Shown here: positions 37,177 to 44,947 of the stretch, piece after piece
Layout of the letters: every line of letters begins with the position of its first letter
Position numbering within the stretch: position 1 is the stretch's first letter
Notes under the pieces: generated by a model
What the model was told of the DNA's origin: nothing
What the model saw: only the letters and a program-made list of their open reading frames with translations
Database searches by the model: none
Program-made: the position numbers and the translations under genes
NCBI RefSeq assembly: GCF_000424665.1
Contig: NZ_AUKI01000024.1
Span: 62,001 to 126,000, forward strand
DNA from: Salinimicrobium terrae DSM 17865
GTDB taxonomy: Bacteria > Bacteroidota > Bacteroidia > Flavobacteriales > Flavobacteriaceae
Direction: 5' to 3'
DNA length: 64,000 bases

Positions 37177-38013
37177 TTACAGATCCCTTTTCTTCAGCAG
37201 TAAATAAGACAGGTAAACAAAAATAACGATCCACAGGATTACAATAAGAAGTTGATACCAGTGAATGGAATAGTCTTTCGTGATCTCCGATCCTAGTTGA
37301 TTGGCTGCCGACTGAACTGCGTTGAGCCTTGTAAATGGCTCCCTTACAAGCAGGGCCATAGATTCGAGTGGGAAGAATTGGGCGATATTTTCAGCAATGT
37401 TTGAATCCCTGAAGATCTTATACTCCATAACTCCCCGGACAATGCTCTCCAGGATCCACCAAATGAACAGGAAACCAAGTGCGAATGCCGATCTTTTTAC
37501 AAATATCCCAAGGAACATGCAAAAAGCAAAGAAACCGGTGAGCTTGATAAAGTAAGCCAGCAGGTATTCCATGTCTGAAAAGATGATGGAGATCTCTGTA
37601 TAATCTGAAAAGAATAGCCCGAGGATTAGTGATACAACAAAAAGAAATATGGTAGATAATAGTGCGAACGAAACAACCGTAAGGAATTTAGAAAGGATAA
37701 ATTCCTTTTTGCTGAGCCCGTCAATAAGGTTTTGCTTGATCGTGCGGTTGCTGTATTCATTGGACATCATGGAAACAATCACGATAGCCAGAAATAACTT
37801 AAGAAGAGCGGCAATGTAGCTGTTGAAATGCCATATGTAGGGAAAATTGAAGATCCCCTGATCGGCCAGCCTGAAATTCACATTTCCAAAGTTGAATTCA
37901 ATAGAAGCAATTAGGGCTATAAAGGTGATAAGAATAAAGTAAGTGGTGATTAAAACCCTTGAAGATTTACTAAACCGCAGTTTGTGGTATTCTATGTTAA
38001 GTAATCGTAGCAT
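37177..38013 (-). CDS. ABC-2 type transporter permease
   Basis: A 278-residue membrane protein with six predicted helices at about 20-42, 65-85, 105-130, 148-170, 175-195 and 250-272, of the ABC-2 type. Its ATG overlaps the stop of the upstream ATPase gene by one base (TAATG), so the pair forms one exporter. The substrate is not predictable; related pairs handle antibiotics, copper or lipids. Confidence 0.82.
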   Translation of the reverse strand: MLRLLNIEYHKLRFSKSSRVLITTYFILITFIALIASIEFNFGNVNFRLADQGIFNFPYIWHFNSYIAALLKLFLAIVIVSMMSNEYSNRTIKQNLIDGLSKKEFILSKFLTVVSFALLSTIFLFVVSLILGLFFSDYTEISIIFSDMEYLLAYFIKLTGFFAFCMFLGIFVKRSAFALGFLFIWWILESIVRGVMEYKIFRDSNIAENIAQFFPLESMALLVREPFTRLNAVQSAANQLGSEITKDYSIHWYQLLIVILWIVIFVYLSYLLLKKRDL

Positions 38014-38915
38014 TAGGCAGTAATTTGGTTAGTTAACGTTAGAAATTGTTCCTCAAGGCTTTCTTTTCGTTTCACGAGTTGGGAAAGAGCGAGACCATTC
38101 TCAAAAAGGTAGGTGTTAAGAGCTTCCGGTTCCAATGGTTCTTCCAGAAAGGCAGTAATAATTCCCCCTTTTTGAATCACCTTTCCGAATGCGGGATGGG
38201 ATTCGAGAAGAGCGAGCAATTTCTCTTCATTTGATGCTTTAAGTTCAAAAAAACCAAAACTTGCGTTCATTTGATCTACCGGACCGCTGTACAGTTTTTC
38301 ACCTTTCCTGATGATCACTACATGGGTACAGACTTTTTCCACTTCATCCAGGAGGTGAGAAGCCAGTAATATAGTGGTTCCCGTAGAGGCGATCCTGGTA
38401 ATGATCTCTCTTATTTGATGAATTCCCTGTGGATCAAGACCGTTAGTTGGTTCATCGAGGATAAGGATCTCGGGATCATTAAGCAAAGCAGAAGCAATGG
38501 CTAAGCGTTGTTTCATTCCCAGGGAAAAAGTACGGAACTTACTGTTTCTTCTATCCAACAGTCCAACCAGTTCCAGCTTTTCATCAATATTATTTGGCGG
38601 CACATTCTTAATCTTACACACAAGCTCCAGGTTTTGGGCTGCTGTCATGTATGGGTAGAAGTTGGGGCGTTCAATAATAGCTCCTACTTTCTTAAGGGCT
38701 TCATGAGTACTTTGTGTTCCATCAAACCACTGGAATTCACCACTGGTCTTGTTGACCACGTTTAATACTATGCCCAGAGTAGTAGATTTACCGCTTCCGT
38801 TGGGACCAAGTATACCGTAAACATTTCCTTTTTCAATTGAGAATGAAAGATCTTTGACCGCGGTGACGGGACCAAATCTTTTTGTGAGATTGTTAAGGCG
38901 AAGAATTGTGCTCAA
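38013..38915 (-). CDS. ABC transporter ATP-binding protein, TTG start
   Basis: A 300-residue ABC ATPase. Walker A is G-P-N-G-S-G-K-S-T at about 36-44, the signature is F-S-L-G-M-K-Q-R near 131, Walker B is I-L-I-L-D-E-P-T-N-G-L-D near 150, and the H-loop His is in L-L-A-S-H. No ATG precedes the conserved start L-R-L-N-N-L-T-K-R-F-G; the frame opens with TTG at 38915. An ECF-type promoter lies 22 bp upstream on the same strand. Confidence 0.92.
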   Translation of the reverse strand: MSTILRLNNLTKRFGPVTAVKDLSFSIEKGNVYGILGPNGSGKSTTLGIVLNVVNKTSGEFQWFDGTQSTHEALKKVGAIIERPNFYPYMTAAQNLELVCKIKNVPPNNIDEKLELVGLLDRRNSKFRTFSLGMKQRLAIASALLNDPEILILDEPTNGLDPQGIHQIREIITRIASTGTTILLASHLLDEVEKVCTHVVIIRKGEKLYSGPVDQMNASFGFFELKASNEEKLLALLESHPAFGKVIQKGGIITAFLEEPLEPEALNTYLFENGLALSQLVKRKESLEEQFLTLTNQITA

Positions 38916-38936
38916 AATTATCCGGTTTTAACATTT

Positions 38937-38962
38937 GACGTCTAAGTTAACGTTTTGTTACA
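38937..38962 (-). promoter_or_regulatory. ECF-type promoter of the ABC transporter genes
   Basis: On the minus strand TGTAACA (38962-38956), 15 bp, CGTC (38940-38937): the same boxes and spacing as before the two small secreted genes near 31 kb. The TTG start is 22 bp after the CGTC box. Confidence 0.55.
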
Positions 38963-38983
38963 GGCCTATATGAAAAGAAGTCT

Positions 38984-38991
38984 TATTTTTG
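38984..38991 (+). promoter_or_regulatory. -7 promoter element of the kinase-like gene
   Basis: TATTTTTG matches TAnnTTTG and lies 15 bp before the ATG at 39006. If used, it excludes the upstream in-frame ATGs at 38955 and 38970. Confidence 0.45.
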
Positions 38992-39005
38992 AGGAAAGTC
39001 AGTGT

Positions 39006-40067
39006 ATGCAGGAAAAATTAATGTCAAAAAAGAAACCATCATTCCCGGTTAATGACCGGTTCCATAAATATCTGGCGAAATACAACCGCAACACTAAAAT
39101 TCCTGTTTTTTATGATGATTTGTTGAGGTTTTCGGGTTCTATTGTTGTGTATGATCAACATGATGAAGACACTTTTTGGGTGCGTTGTTATTATCCCGAT
39201 TATGAAAGAGATGATATTGACAACAGCCTGAAGCAGGTATATACCATCCTGCATTCCGACGGTAGTGATGACTCCCTGGAATTTCTTAATGTAGATGCGA
39301 TTGACTACTGTACTTTCGGGAATTCAAAGCCTTTCCGGGTAAAAATCCGAAATATTCTTAATGACAGTTTTACATATTTCTACGTTAAAAAGGCAGATGC
39401 CTCGCGTATTTACGGACTTGAATTTGAACACATACTTTCCCCGCACAGAATAAATTTCCTAGTCTACCGGGATACGCTGATTGAAGAGCACATTGCCGGC
39501 ATTCCAGGAGATGTTTTTATAGAGGATGAACTTCCAATGTGTGATGACCGGGCAAAAACTCAAATTGCCAAGCAGTTTGTGAAATTTAATGAACGGTGTA
39601 CAATCAGGTTGTTGGGAGACATGCGTTCCTATAATTATGTAATCATTCCCACCCACGATTTTGACCATGTGGAGTACCAGATCCGAGCGATAGACTTTGA
39701 TCAACAGTGTTTTGAAGGGAGTTTAAAAGTTTACAGGCCTCAGTTCTTTAAAGAGAACTATAAGATGGTGCAATTGGTGGCAGAGAAGCTGCAGGAATCT
39801 TCCATAGAGCAATACAGGAGGGAGGAGCGTTCCCTGCTTGCAAAAAGGATCATCAATGCCCAGTCCCGTTATAAGGAATTGATGCGCTGTATTCTCAATG
39901 ACCAGATATCGAATGAATCTAACGTAAAACAACTACGGAAGGAACTCTACGAATTCTCCAGCGATATGAAATTCAAAAGGGCACGCTCCATGGGGCAAAT
40001 TATTAGAACAGCCCTGGATTTTGTAAAGAGAAATTATGAGGATGTAAATATGAAAAGACTTATTTAA
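39006..40067 (+). CDS. Uncharacterised protein with protein-kinase-like motifs
   Basis: A 353-residue cytoplasmic protein of no named family that I recognise. The motifs are in kinase order: Y-V-K-K (Lys128/129, beta-3-like), E-F-E (Glu139/141, alpha-C-like), I-E-E-H-I-A-G-I-P-G-D (hinge-like), G-D-M-R-S-Y-N (catalytic-loop-like, Asp205 with Asn210 five residues later) and I-D-F-D (Mg-binding-like, Asp230). The D-x4-N and D-F-D pair separated by 25 residues matches the APH/eukaryotic-like kinase layout apart from a longer hairpin. No transmembrane segment is seen. The start at 39006 is chosen from the -7 element at 38984; 39021 is also possible. Confidence 0.75.
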   Translation: MQEKLMSKKKPSFPVNDRFHKYLAKYNRNTKIPVFYDDLLRFSGSIVVYDQHDEDTFWVRCYYPDYERDDIDNSLKQVYTILHSDGSDDSLEFLNVDAIDYCTFGNSKPFRVKIRNILNDSFTYFYVKKADASRIYGLEFEHILSPHRINFLVYRDTLIEEHIAGIPGDVFIEDELPMCDDRAKTQIAKQFVKFNERCTIRLLGDMRSYNYVIIPTHDFDHVEYQIRAIDFDQQCFEGSLKVYRPQFFKENYKMVQLVAEKLQESSIEQYRREERSLLAKRIINAQSRYKELMRCILNDQISNESNVKQLRKELYEFSSDMKFKRARSMGQIIRTALDFVKRNYEDVNMKRLI

Positions 40068-40083
40068 ACGAATAAGGAATAAC

Positions 40084-40126
40084 AAAAAAGAGTTCTTAAA
40101 AATGTCATTTTTGAGAACTCTTTTTT
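40084..40126. terminator. Bidirectional terminator between kinase-like gene and ndpA
   Basis: Arms starting AAAAAAGAGTTCTTAAAAATG pair with their complement (one G-T wobble) across a single loop base; A-run and T-run flank it. It serves both convergent genes. Confidence 0.85.
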
Positions 40127-40136
40127 AGGTTTAATT

Positions 40137-40152
40137 AATCTTGGCTCTTGGA
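40137..40152 (-). repeat. Partial dispersed repeat, copy 4
   Basis: Directly after the ndpA stop, in the gene sense, CCAAGAGCCAAGA matches the right half of the repeat at 58797. It is only 13 bp, so it may be coincidence. Confidence 0.3.
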
Positions 40153-41211
40153 TCAGCTTTTCTGTTCTTTGTTAAAGTATACCAGGTAGTAATACATCTG
40201 TCTTTCTTCGTCCCAGCCTTTTTCCACGAATTTTTCAGCTGATTCCGGATTGATAAAATCCATTTTGATCTGGATGTTGGTGTCCAGATTGATGACGTTC
40301 TTGATCGACTTGCGGGCAGAAGTTACCGCTGTATTTGAAATAGGGAAACTGGTGAGGTCTTCGATCTTGTATTTTGGAGCTTTCTCTGTTTTGTAGTTCT
40401 GGAATTCCGGAAGTAGAGCCGGGTTATCGATAACCGAATTGAGGAATGCAGATTCTTCAAAATCATCGTTTTTTGCAAAATAATCTACACTTCGGTTCAT
40501 AAACATCACTTCCTCCTTTTTATCTTCCGCAGGAAGTACGACGTCCTTGGCAAAATTCTGGCAAAATTTCAGATATTTCTTGGTGTGGAAATTATCATCG
40601 GCCATTACATCAACTCCGAGGAAATTTTCCAACCAGTATTTAGTGTCATATCGATTTGAATCGACAGAAAGAATTTTAAAACCTTCTTCCCTGTTCTTGT
40701 TAAAGATAATCGCTCCCTTGTCCAATTTGTTCAGGTTTATTCCCTGCTGGATGATCATTTCAAGGATACTTTCTTTTTCCTGGAACTGCAGGAAATCATG
40801 CTTTAATTCAGATTTAAAAATACCGATTGCCGTGGTCTTCTCATTGTCCAGCATCATGTTGTCAAAAAAAACGACGTAGACTTCTCCGCTTTTGATGTGC
40901 GGGTGGGCCGATTGCTCGAAAAGCAAGGTTGTAATCTTCTTTGACTGCTCGTGCACAGATTGCGGATTGTCAAAAATCTTGGTCGCGATCTCATACAACG
41001 GGTTAAACTCCACGTCAACCTCATTGGCAAATTGAAAATAATTTTCCTCTTTGTCCCGAAAAGGCTTCAGGAAATATTCTTTAATAAGTGGCGTGATCTC
41101 GTCGTTCAGGTGAAAAGGCTGAGCAGAAAGAAAAATATTTTCATTCCGGCTTTTGTTGCCAACTCTGTGAATAGAAAGAGAGTCAATCTGAGCGTTATAT
41201 AAATTGATCAT
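40153..41211 (-). CDS. Nucleoid-associated protein NdpA/YejK family
   Basis: A 352-residue protein related to E. coli YejK (NdpA), the 37-kDa nucleoid-associated protein. The start I-N-L-Y-N-A-Q-I-D-S-L-S-I-H-R-V-G-N-K and the segments L-L-F-E-Q-S-A-H-P-H-I-K-S-G-E and G-A-I-I-F-N-K-N are typical. No signal peptide. It is convergent with the kinase-like gene and followed by a bidirectional terminator. The precise DNA-binding role is not established in this group. Confidence 0.85.
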   Translation of the reverse strand: MINLYNAQIDSLSIHRVGNKSRNENIFLSAQPFHLNDEITPLIKEYFLKPFRDKEENYFQFANEVDVEFNPLYEIATKIFDNPQSVHEQSKKITTLLFEQSAHPHIKSGEVYVVFFDNMMLDNEKTTAIGIFKSELKHDFLQFQEKESILEMIIQQGINLNKLDKGAIIFNKNREEGFKILSVDSNRYDTKYWLENFLGVDVMADDNFHTKKYLKFCQNFAKDVVLPAEDKKEEVMFMNRSVDYFAKNDDFEESAFLNSVIDNPALLPEFQNYKTEKAPKYKIEDLTSFPISNTAVTSARKSIKNVINLDTNIQIKMDFINPESAEKFVEKGWDEERQMYYYLVYFNKEQKS

Positions 41212-41270
41212 ATTGAAAAGTGCGGTTAAATTACCGGATTAATAAAGGCCGAAAAATAGGAAAATTTAGT

Positions 41271-41780
41271 CTAGTTCCAATTCTCGTCAAAGGAAAGATC
41301 ATCGTAATCATCGACATCAAGATCTTCATCATAATCAAGACCAAGATCATCATCTTCTACCTGAAATTCTTTTTCGGGAGCGGCTGTTGGGAGCTGTCCG
41401 TGAACAAAGAGCAGGTTTGGATAATCCATTTGAGGATCGGGTTCTGCAATTTCGGCTAATTCTACAAGAAAAGTCCACATGCTAAAGAAATCGTAGACGT
41501 AAATAAGTTTGGTCTGGGTTTCCGAAACCACGCTATCAAGAGTTGTTTCGTTCATTAACCGAACTGAGCCTGTACCTTCGGTTACGTCGAACTGGGAGAT
41601 TTCTTCCCCCTGGTTCCACTCGTCATCACTAATATAGAAAGAAGCCATCTCGGTGCCATCAAACCCAAAGGATTGCAGTATGGTATTATGTAAATCTTCA
41701 AGGGTGTTTTCAGACATGATTTCTACGTCACGGAACACATCTTCTTCGGCATCAAGGATAATTCTAAATCTATACAGCAT
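41271..41780 (-). CDS. Plasmid pRiA4b ORF-3-like (IS1096 TnpR-like) family protein
   Basis: A 169-residue protein beginning M-L-Y-R-F-R-I-I-L-D-A-E-E-D-V-F-R-D-V-E-I, the signature of the pRiA4b ORF-3/IS1096 TnpR-like family, with F-D-G-T-E-M-A-S-F-Y-I-S-D-D-E-W. The C-terminus is very acidic (many Asp, Glu). The family name comes from a mobile-element protein, but no transposase, repeats or other mobile features are near, and chromosomal copies are widespread. Function unknown. Confidence 0.8.
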   Translation of the reverse strand: MLYRFRIILDAEEDVFRDVEIMSENTLEDLHNTILQSFGFDGTEMASFYISDDEWNQGEEISQFDVTEGTGSVRLMNETTLDSVVSETQTKLIYVYDFFSMWTFLVELAEIAEPDPQMDYPNLLFVHGQLPTAAPEKEFQVEDDDLGLDYDEDLDVDDYDDLSFDENWN

Positions 41781-41800
41781 AAGTCAAAAAAATTGGATTG

Positions 41801-41808
41801 CAAAGATA
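41801..41808 (-). promoter_or_regulatory. -7 promoter element of the pRiA4b ORF-3-like gene
   Basis: The minus strand reads TATCTTTG, 20 bp before the ATG. No clear -33. Confidence 0.5.
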
Positions 41809-41831
41809 CATTTTTAGATGAGAAATTTCAG

Positions 41832-42845
41832 CTAACGACTAAATCTATGCAGGGTAAACGTCATTGCGGTAAGCAGGAAAAAAGCTCCCACCTGGTGGGC
41901 TACCCCAAGCCACAAAGGAACGGCATAAATGAGAGTGAGAACTCCAAGAACGAACTGCAGAAAAACCAGCCCCACAAGCCATTGAATCCCTCTTTGCTGT
42001 GGAAGAGTGAGTTTCATACTTCTCGATCTGTACCAAATATAGAGGATTACGGCCACCACTACATAGGCAAGATAGCGGTGTGCGAACTGTACTCCACTTT
42101 TGCCTTCAATGAAGTTCCTCCACAGAGGCTTCTGCTCAATATAAACTGTCTCATGCACCCATTCTCCTCCTGTCATCCATGGCCAGAAGTTGTGTATCCA
42201 TCCGGCATCAAGACCTGCTACAAAGGCCCCCCAGATTATTTGCAGGAGCAGGATGATCATTCCTACCCATACAAGGTTTCTAAAGCTTTTGTTTATCTCT
42301 TTCTTTTTTGGATAGTTCAGGTCCATTGCCACCCAAAAGCAGTAAGCAAAAGTAATAAAGGCAGTAGTGAGATGCGCTGCCAGCCTGTAATGGCTTACGG
42401 CAGGGATATCCACGAGGCCGCTTTTAACCATGTACCATCCCAAAAATCCCTGGAAACCTCCAAGAATAAGCAGAATAACAGATTTATAAATAGTAGGCTT
42501 AGTAAGTTGCCTGGTGATGAGGAAATATAGGAAAGGAATAATAAATACCAGCCCTATAAGACGGCCAATCACTCTGTGGAGCCATTCCCAGAAATAAATA
42601 CCTTTAAAATCTTCAAGAGTGAAGTGGTAATGTAATTTTTGGTATTCCGGAAACTGTTTGTAAAATTCAAACTCTTCTATCCATTGTTCCTCTGTAAGGG
42701 GAGGAATGGTGCCGGTAATTAATTTATAATCTGAGATCGATAATCCCGAATTGGTGAGGCGGGTAATTCCACCTATCACTACCATTACAAAAATTAGAAA
42801 ACATCCGGTATACAGCCAGTAAACAACCTTTTTATTGTCTTTCAT
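41832..42845 (-). CDS. ctaA: Heme A synthase (COX15/CtaA family)
   Basis: A 337-residue inner-membrane enzyme oxidising heme O to heme A for cytochrome oxidase. About eight helices are predicted; conserved histidines are in F-W-E-W-L-H-R-V-I-G-R, V-S-H-Y-R-L-A-A-H-L, H-R-Y-L-A-Y and V-A-H-Q-V-G-A. The first helix contains V-M-V-V-I-G-G-I-T-R-L-T-x-S-G-L-S, a family hallmark. It is downstream of the CCA-type gene on the same strand. Confidence 0.93.
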   Translation of the reverse strand: MKDNKKVVYWLYTGCFLIFVMVVIGGITRLTNSGLSISDYKLITGTIPPLTEEQWIEEFEFYKQFPEYQKLHYHFTLEDFKGIYFWEWLHRVIGRLIGLVFIIPFLYFLITRQLTKPTIYKSVILLILGGFQGFLGWYMVKSGLVDIPAVSHYRLAAHLTTAFITFAYCFWVAMDLNYPKKKEINKSFRNLVWVGMIILLLQIIWGAFVAGLDAGWIHNFWPWMTGGEWVHETVYIEQKPLWRNFIEGKSGVQFAHRYLAYVVVAVILYIWYRSRSMKLTLPQQRGIQWLVGLVFLQFVLGVLTLIYAVPLWLGVAHQVGAFFLLTAMTFTLHRFSR

Positions 42846-42873
42846 GGGGGTAAGGGTGAGGGTAAATCATGTC

Positions 42874-44289
42874 TTATTGAGGGGATAAACCTATTTCTTT
42901 GCCTTTTTGAAGCATATATTCTTTGGCGGCCCCATATTCGTTGGGGATTACCCCCTCTAAAATTGCTTCTTTAATGGCATCTTTTATTATTCCAATTTCG
43001 CGGGAAGGTTTAAGATCAAAAGTTTCCATGATCTCTTCTCCCGAAACCGGCGGTTGAAAATTGCGCACGTGATCCCGCTCTTCGACTTCTTTTATCTTTT
43101 GTCTAACAACCTTAAAGTTATTATGATATTTGCGGTACCGCCGCGGGTTCTTGGTTGTAATGTCGGCTTCGCACAAGGTCATGAGATCATCGATATCTTC
43201 ACCAGCGTCAAAAATAAGTCTTCGAACAGCCGAATCTGTCACGTCCTGTGAAAGAACAATAGGTCGCGAGCTCATGTACACCATTTTTTGTACAAACTTC
43301 ATCTTTTCATTCAGAGGCATTCGAAGGCGCTTAAACAGTTTGTAAACCATTTTGGAACCAACAAATTCATGTCCGTGAAAGGTCCATCCCAACTGGTCAT
43401 CAAATTTCTTTGTTGGGGCTTTTCCTATGTCATGAAGCAATGCAGCCCAACGCAACCAAAGATCACCTGTGGTTTCTGAAATATTATCTACCACCTCTAA
43501 AGTGTGCCAAAAATTGTCTTTGTGACGTTGACCCTCAATTTCATCTATTCCTTCGAGTGCAGTAAGCTCCGGCAGGATCAATCGTAAAAGTCCGGTTTTA
43601 TGAAGGTGGCTAAACCCAACAGAAGGTTTTGGGGACAGCAGGATCTTGTTCAACTCATCCACAATTCTTTCCCGGGAAATGATCTTGAGTCGGCTCCTGT
43701 TACGGATTATTGCCTGCAGGGAATCTTTCTCGATCCTGAATTGTAGCTGAGAAGCAAATCTTATAGCTCTTAGCATTCTCAATGGATCATCAGAATAAGT
43801 AATGTCTGGATCCAAAGGAGTGCGAATAACTCCGGTGCTGAGGTCCTGGAGCCCGTCGAACGGGTCCAGAAGATTACCGTAAGTCTCTTCATCGAGACTA
43901 AGTGCCAGGGCATTAATTGTAAAGTCCCTGCGGTTCTGGTCATCTTCAAGAGATCCTTGCTTTACATCGGGATTTCGACTTTCCTCGCTGTAGCTTTCCT
44001 TACGCGCGCCAACAAATTCTACCTCCATATCGTAAGCACGAAGCATTGCAGTTCCATAGGTCTTAAAGATCTGCACTTTAGGTTTATGCGGAAGAAGGGA
44101 AGAAACTTTTTGTGCAAGCTCAATTCCACTCCCAACAGCCACAATATCTATATCCTTGTGTTCTCCGCGTTGCAGAATATAATCTCTTACAAATCCACCT
44201 ATAACATAGCTCTCGAGCTCCAGTTCTTTGGCTGCAAGAGAAATGACTTTAAAAATGTTGTTGGATAGTGCCTGTTTATAATTGTTCAA
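42874..44289 (-). CDS. CCA tRNA nucleotidyltransferase/poly(A) polymerase with HD domain
   Basis: A 471-residue protein with a class-II nucleotidyltransferase head: Y-V-I-G-G-F-V-R-D and D-I-D-I-V (catalytic aspartates) near residue 40, the R-R-D-F-T-I-N-A-L motif near 140, a tRNA-binding domain and a C-terminal HD domain (A-L-L-H-D-I-G-K) near 285. It adds or repairs tRNA 3'-CCA, or acts as a poly(A) polymerase. The minus-strand start is ATG at 44287-44289. Confidence 0.9.
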   Translation of the reverse strand: MNNYKQALSNNIFKVISLAAKELELESYVIGGFVRDYILQRGEHKDIDIVAVGSGIELAQKVSSLLPHKPKVQIFKTYGTAMLRAYDMEVEFVGARKESYSEESRNPDVKQGSLEDDQNRRDFTINALALSLDEETYGNLLDPFDGLQDLSTGVIRTPLDPDITYSDDPLRMLRAIRFASQLQFRIEKDSLQAIIRNRSRLKIISRERIVDELNKILLSPKPSVGFSHLHKTGLLRLILPELTALEGIDEIEGQRHKDNFWHTLEVVDNISETTGDLWLRWAALLHDIGKAPTKKFDDQLGWTFHGHEFVGSKMVYKLFKRLRMPLNEKMKFVQKMVYMSSRPIVLSQDVTDSAVRRLIFDAGEDIDDLMTLCEADITTKNPRRYRKYHNNFKVVRQKIKEVEERDHVRNFQPPVSGEEIMETFDLKPSREIGIIKDAIKEAILEGVIPNEYGAAKEYMLQKGKEIGLSPQ

Positions 44290-44339
44290 GGTTTCATTTA
44301 TTTTTTGTCACGAATTTCCGGGATTGGAGAGATTTAAAA

Positions 44340-44372
44340 AGACCTGACAGGTTTCCAAAACCTGTCAGGTCT
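44340..44372 (-). terminator. Perfect 15-bp hairpin after tsaC
   Basis: AGACCTGACAGGTTT and AAACCTGTCAGGTCT pair without mismatch around a CCA loop, and on the minus strand TTTTT follows. Each arm is itself palindromic (ACCTGACAGGT). It is a good terminator for tsaC. Confidence 0.85.
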
Positions 44373-44377
44373 AATCT

Positions 44378-44947
44378 TTACTTCCTAATTACTTTTACTT
44401 TCCCATCGTTGCTAAGTTTTATTATAGCCGAAGGTTTGGGAGTTTTCATGGACTGCTGCAAGTTCACTACATAATCTACACCTTTTATGATCTCGGGATT
44501 GATCTGTCCAAAAGTTTCAGGAGTAGGATCGCCGCTAATGTTTGCCGAAGTGGAAACCAATGGTCGCTTTAATTTCCTAACGAGTTTTTGACAAAACTCA
44601 TCCTTTGTCACTCTTATTCCCAGAGTATTGTCATTGCCCACGAGATTTTCGGCAACCCGAATGGGTTTATCATATATAATCGTTGTAGGTTTGGCAGCAT
44701 ACTTAAGAATGTCGTAGGCTACCTCGGGGACTTCCTCCACAAACTGGTTGAGCATCTTAAAATCTGAAACTAAACAAATCAAAGCTTTTTCTTCACTTCT
44801 CTTCTTGAGCGCGTAGATCTTGTCTATTGCATCGGGATGGGTGGCGTCGCAGCCAATTCCCCAAACAGTATCTGTAGGATATAAGATAATTCCGCCTCTT
44901 TTTAAGACGGTCAAAGCGTTATTTAATTCTTCAGTGTAATCTACCAT
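44378..44947 (-). CDS. tsaC: Threonylcarbamoyl-AMP synthase
   Basis: A 189-residue enzyme of the YrdC/Sua5 family that makes threonylcarbamoyl-AMP for the t6A37 tRNA modification. It has G-G-I-I-L-Y-P-T-D-T-V-W-G-I-G-C-D-A near residue 20, K-K-R-S-E-E-K (KRxx-type) and S-T-S-A-N-I-S-G-D near 140. The single-domain length indicates TsaC-type rather than two-domain Sua5. It overlaps the preceding glycosyltransferase by 17 bp. Confidence 0.92.
   Translation of the reverse strand: MVDYTEELNNALTVLKRGGIILYPTDTVWGIGCDATHPDAIDKIYALKKRSEEKALICLVSDFKMLNQFVEEVPEVAYDILKYAAKPTTIIYDKPIRVAENLVGNDNTLGIRVTKDEFCQKLVRKLKRPLVSTSANISGDPTPETFGQINPEIIKGVDYVVNLQQSMKTPKPSAIIKLSNDGKVKVIRK

Noticed and set aside
41271-41780. 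Calling the pRiA4b ORF-3-like gene a mobile element
   Set aside because: No transposase, inverted repeats or target duplication is near, and the gene has its own promoter between housekeeping genes.
41793-42530. Long plus-strand frame (245 codons) opposite ctaA
   Set aside because: It has no recognisable domains, lies antisense to a clear multi-helix heme A synthase and has unnatural composition; it is a shadow frame.
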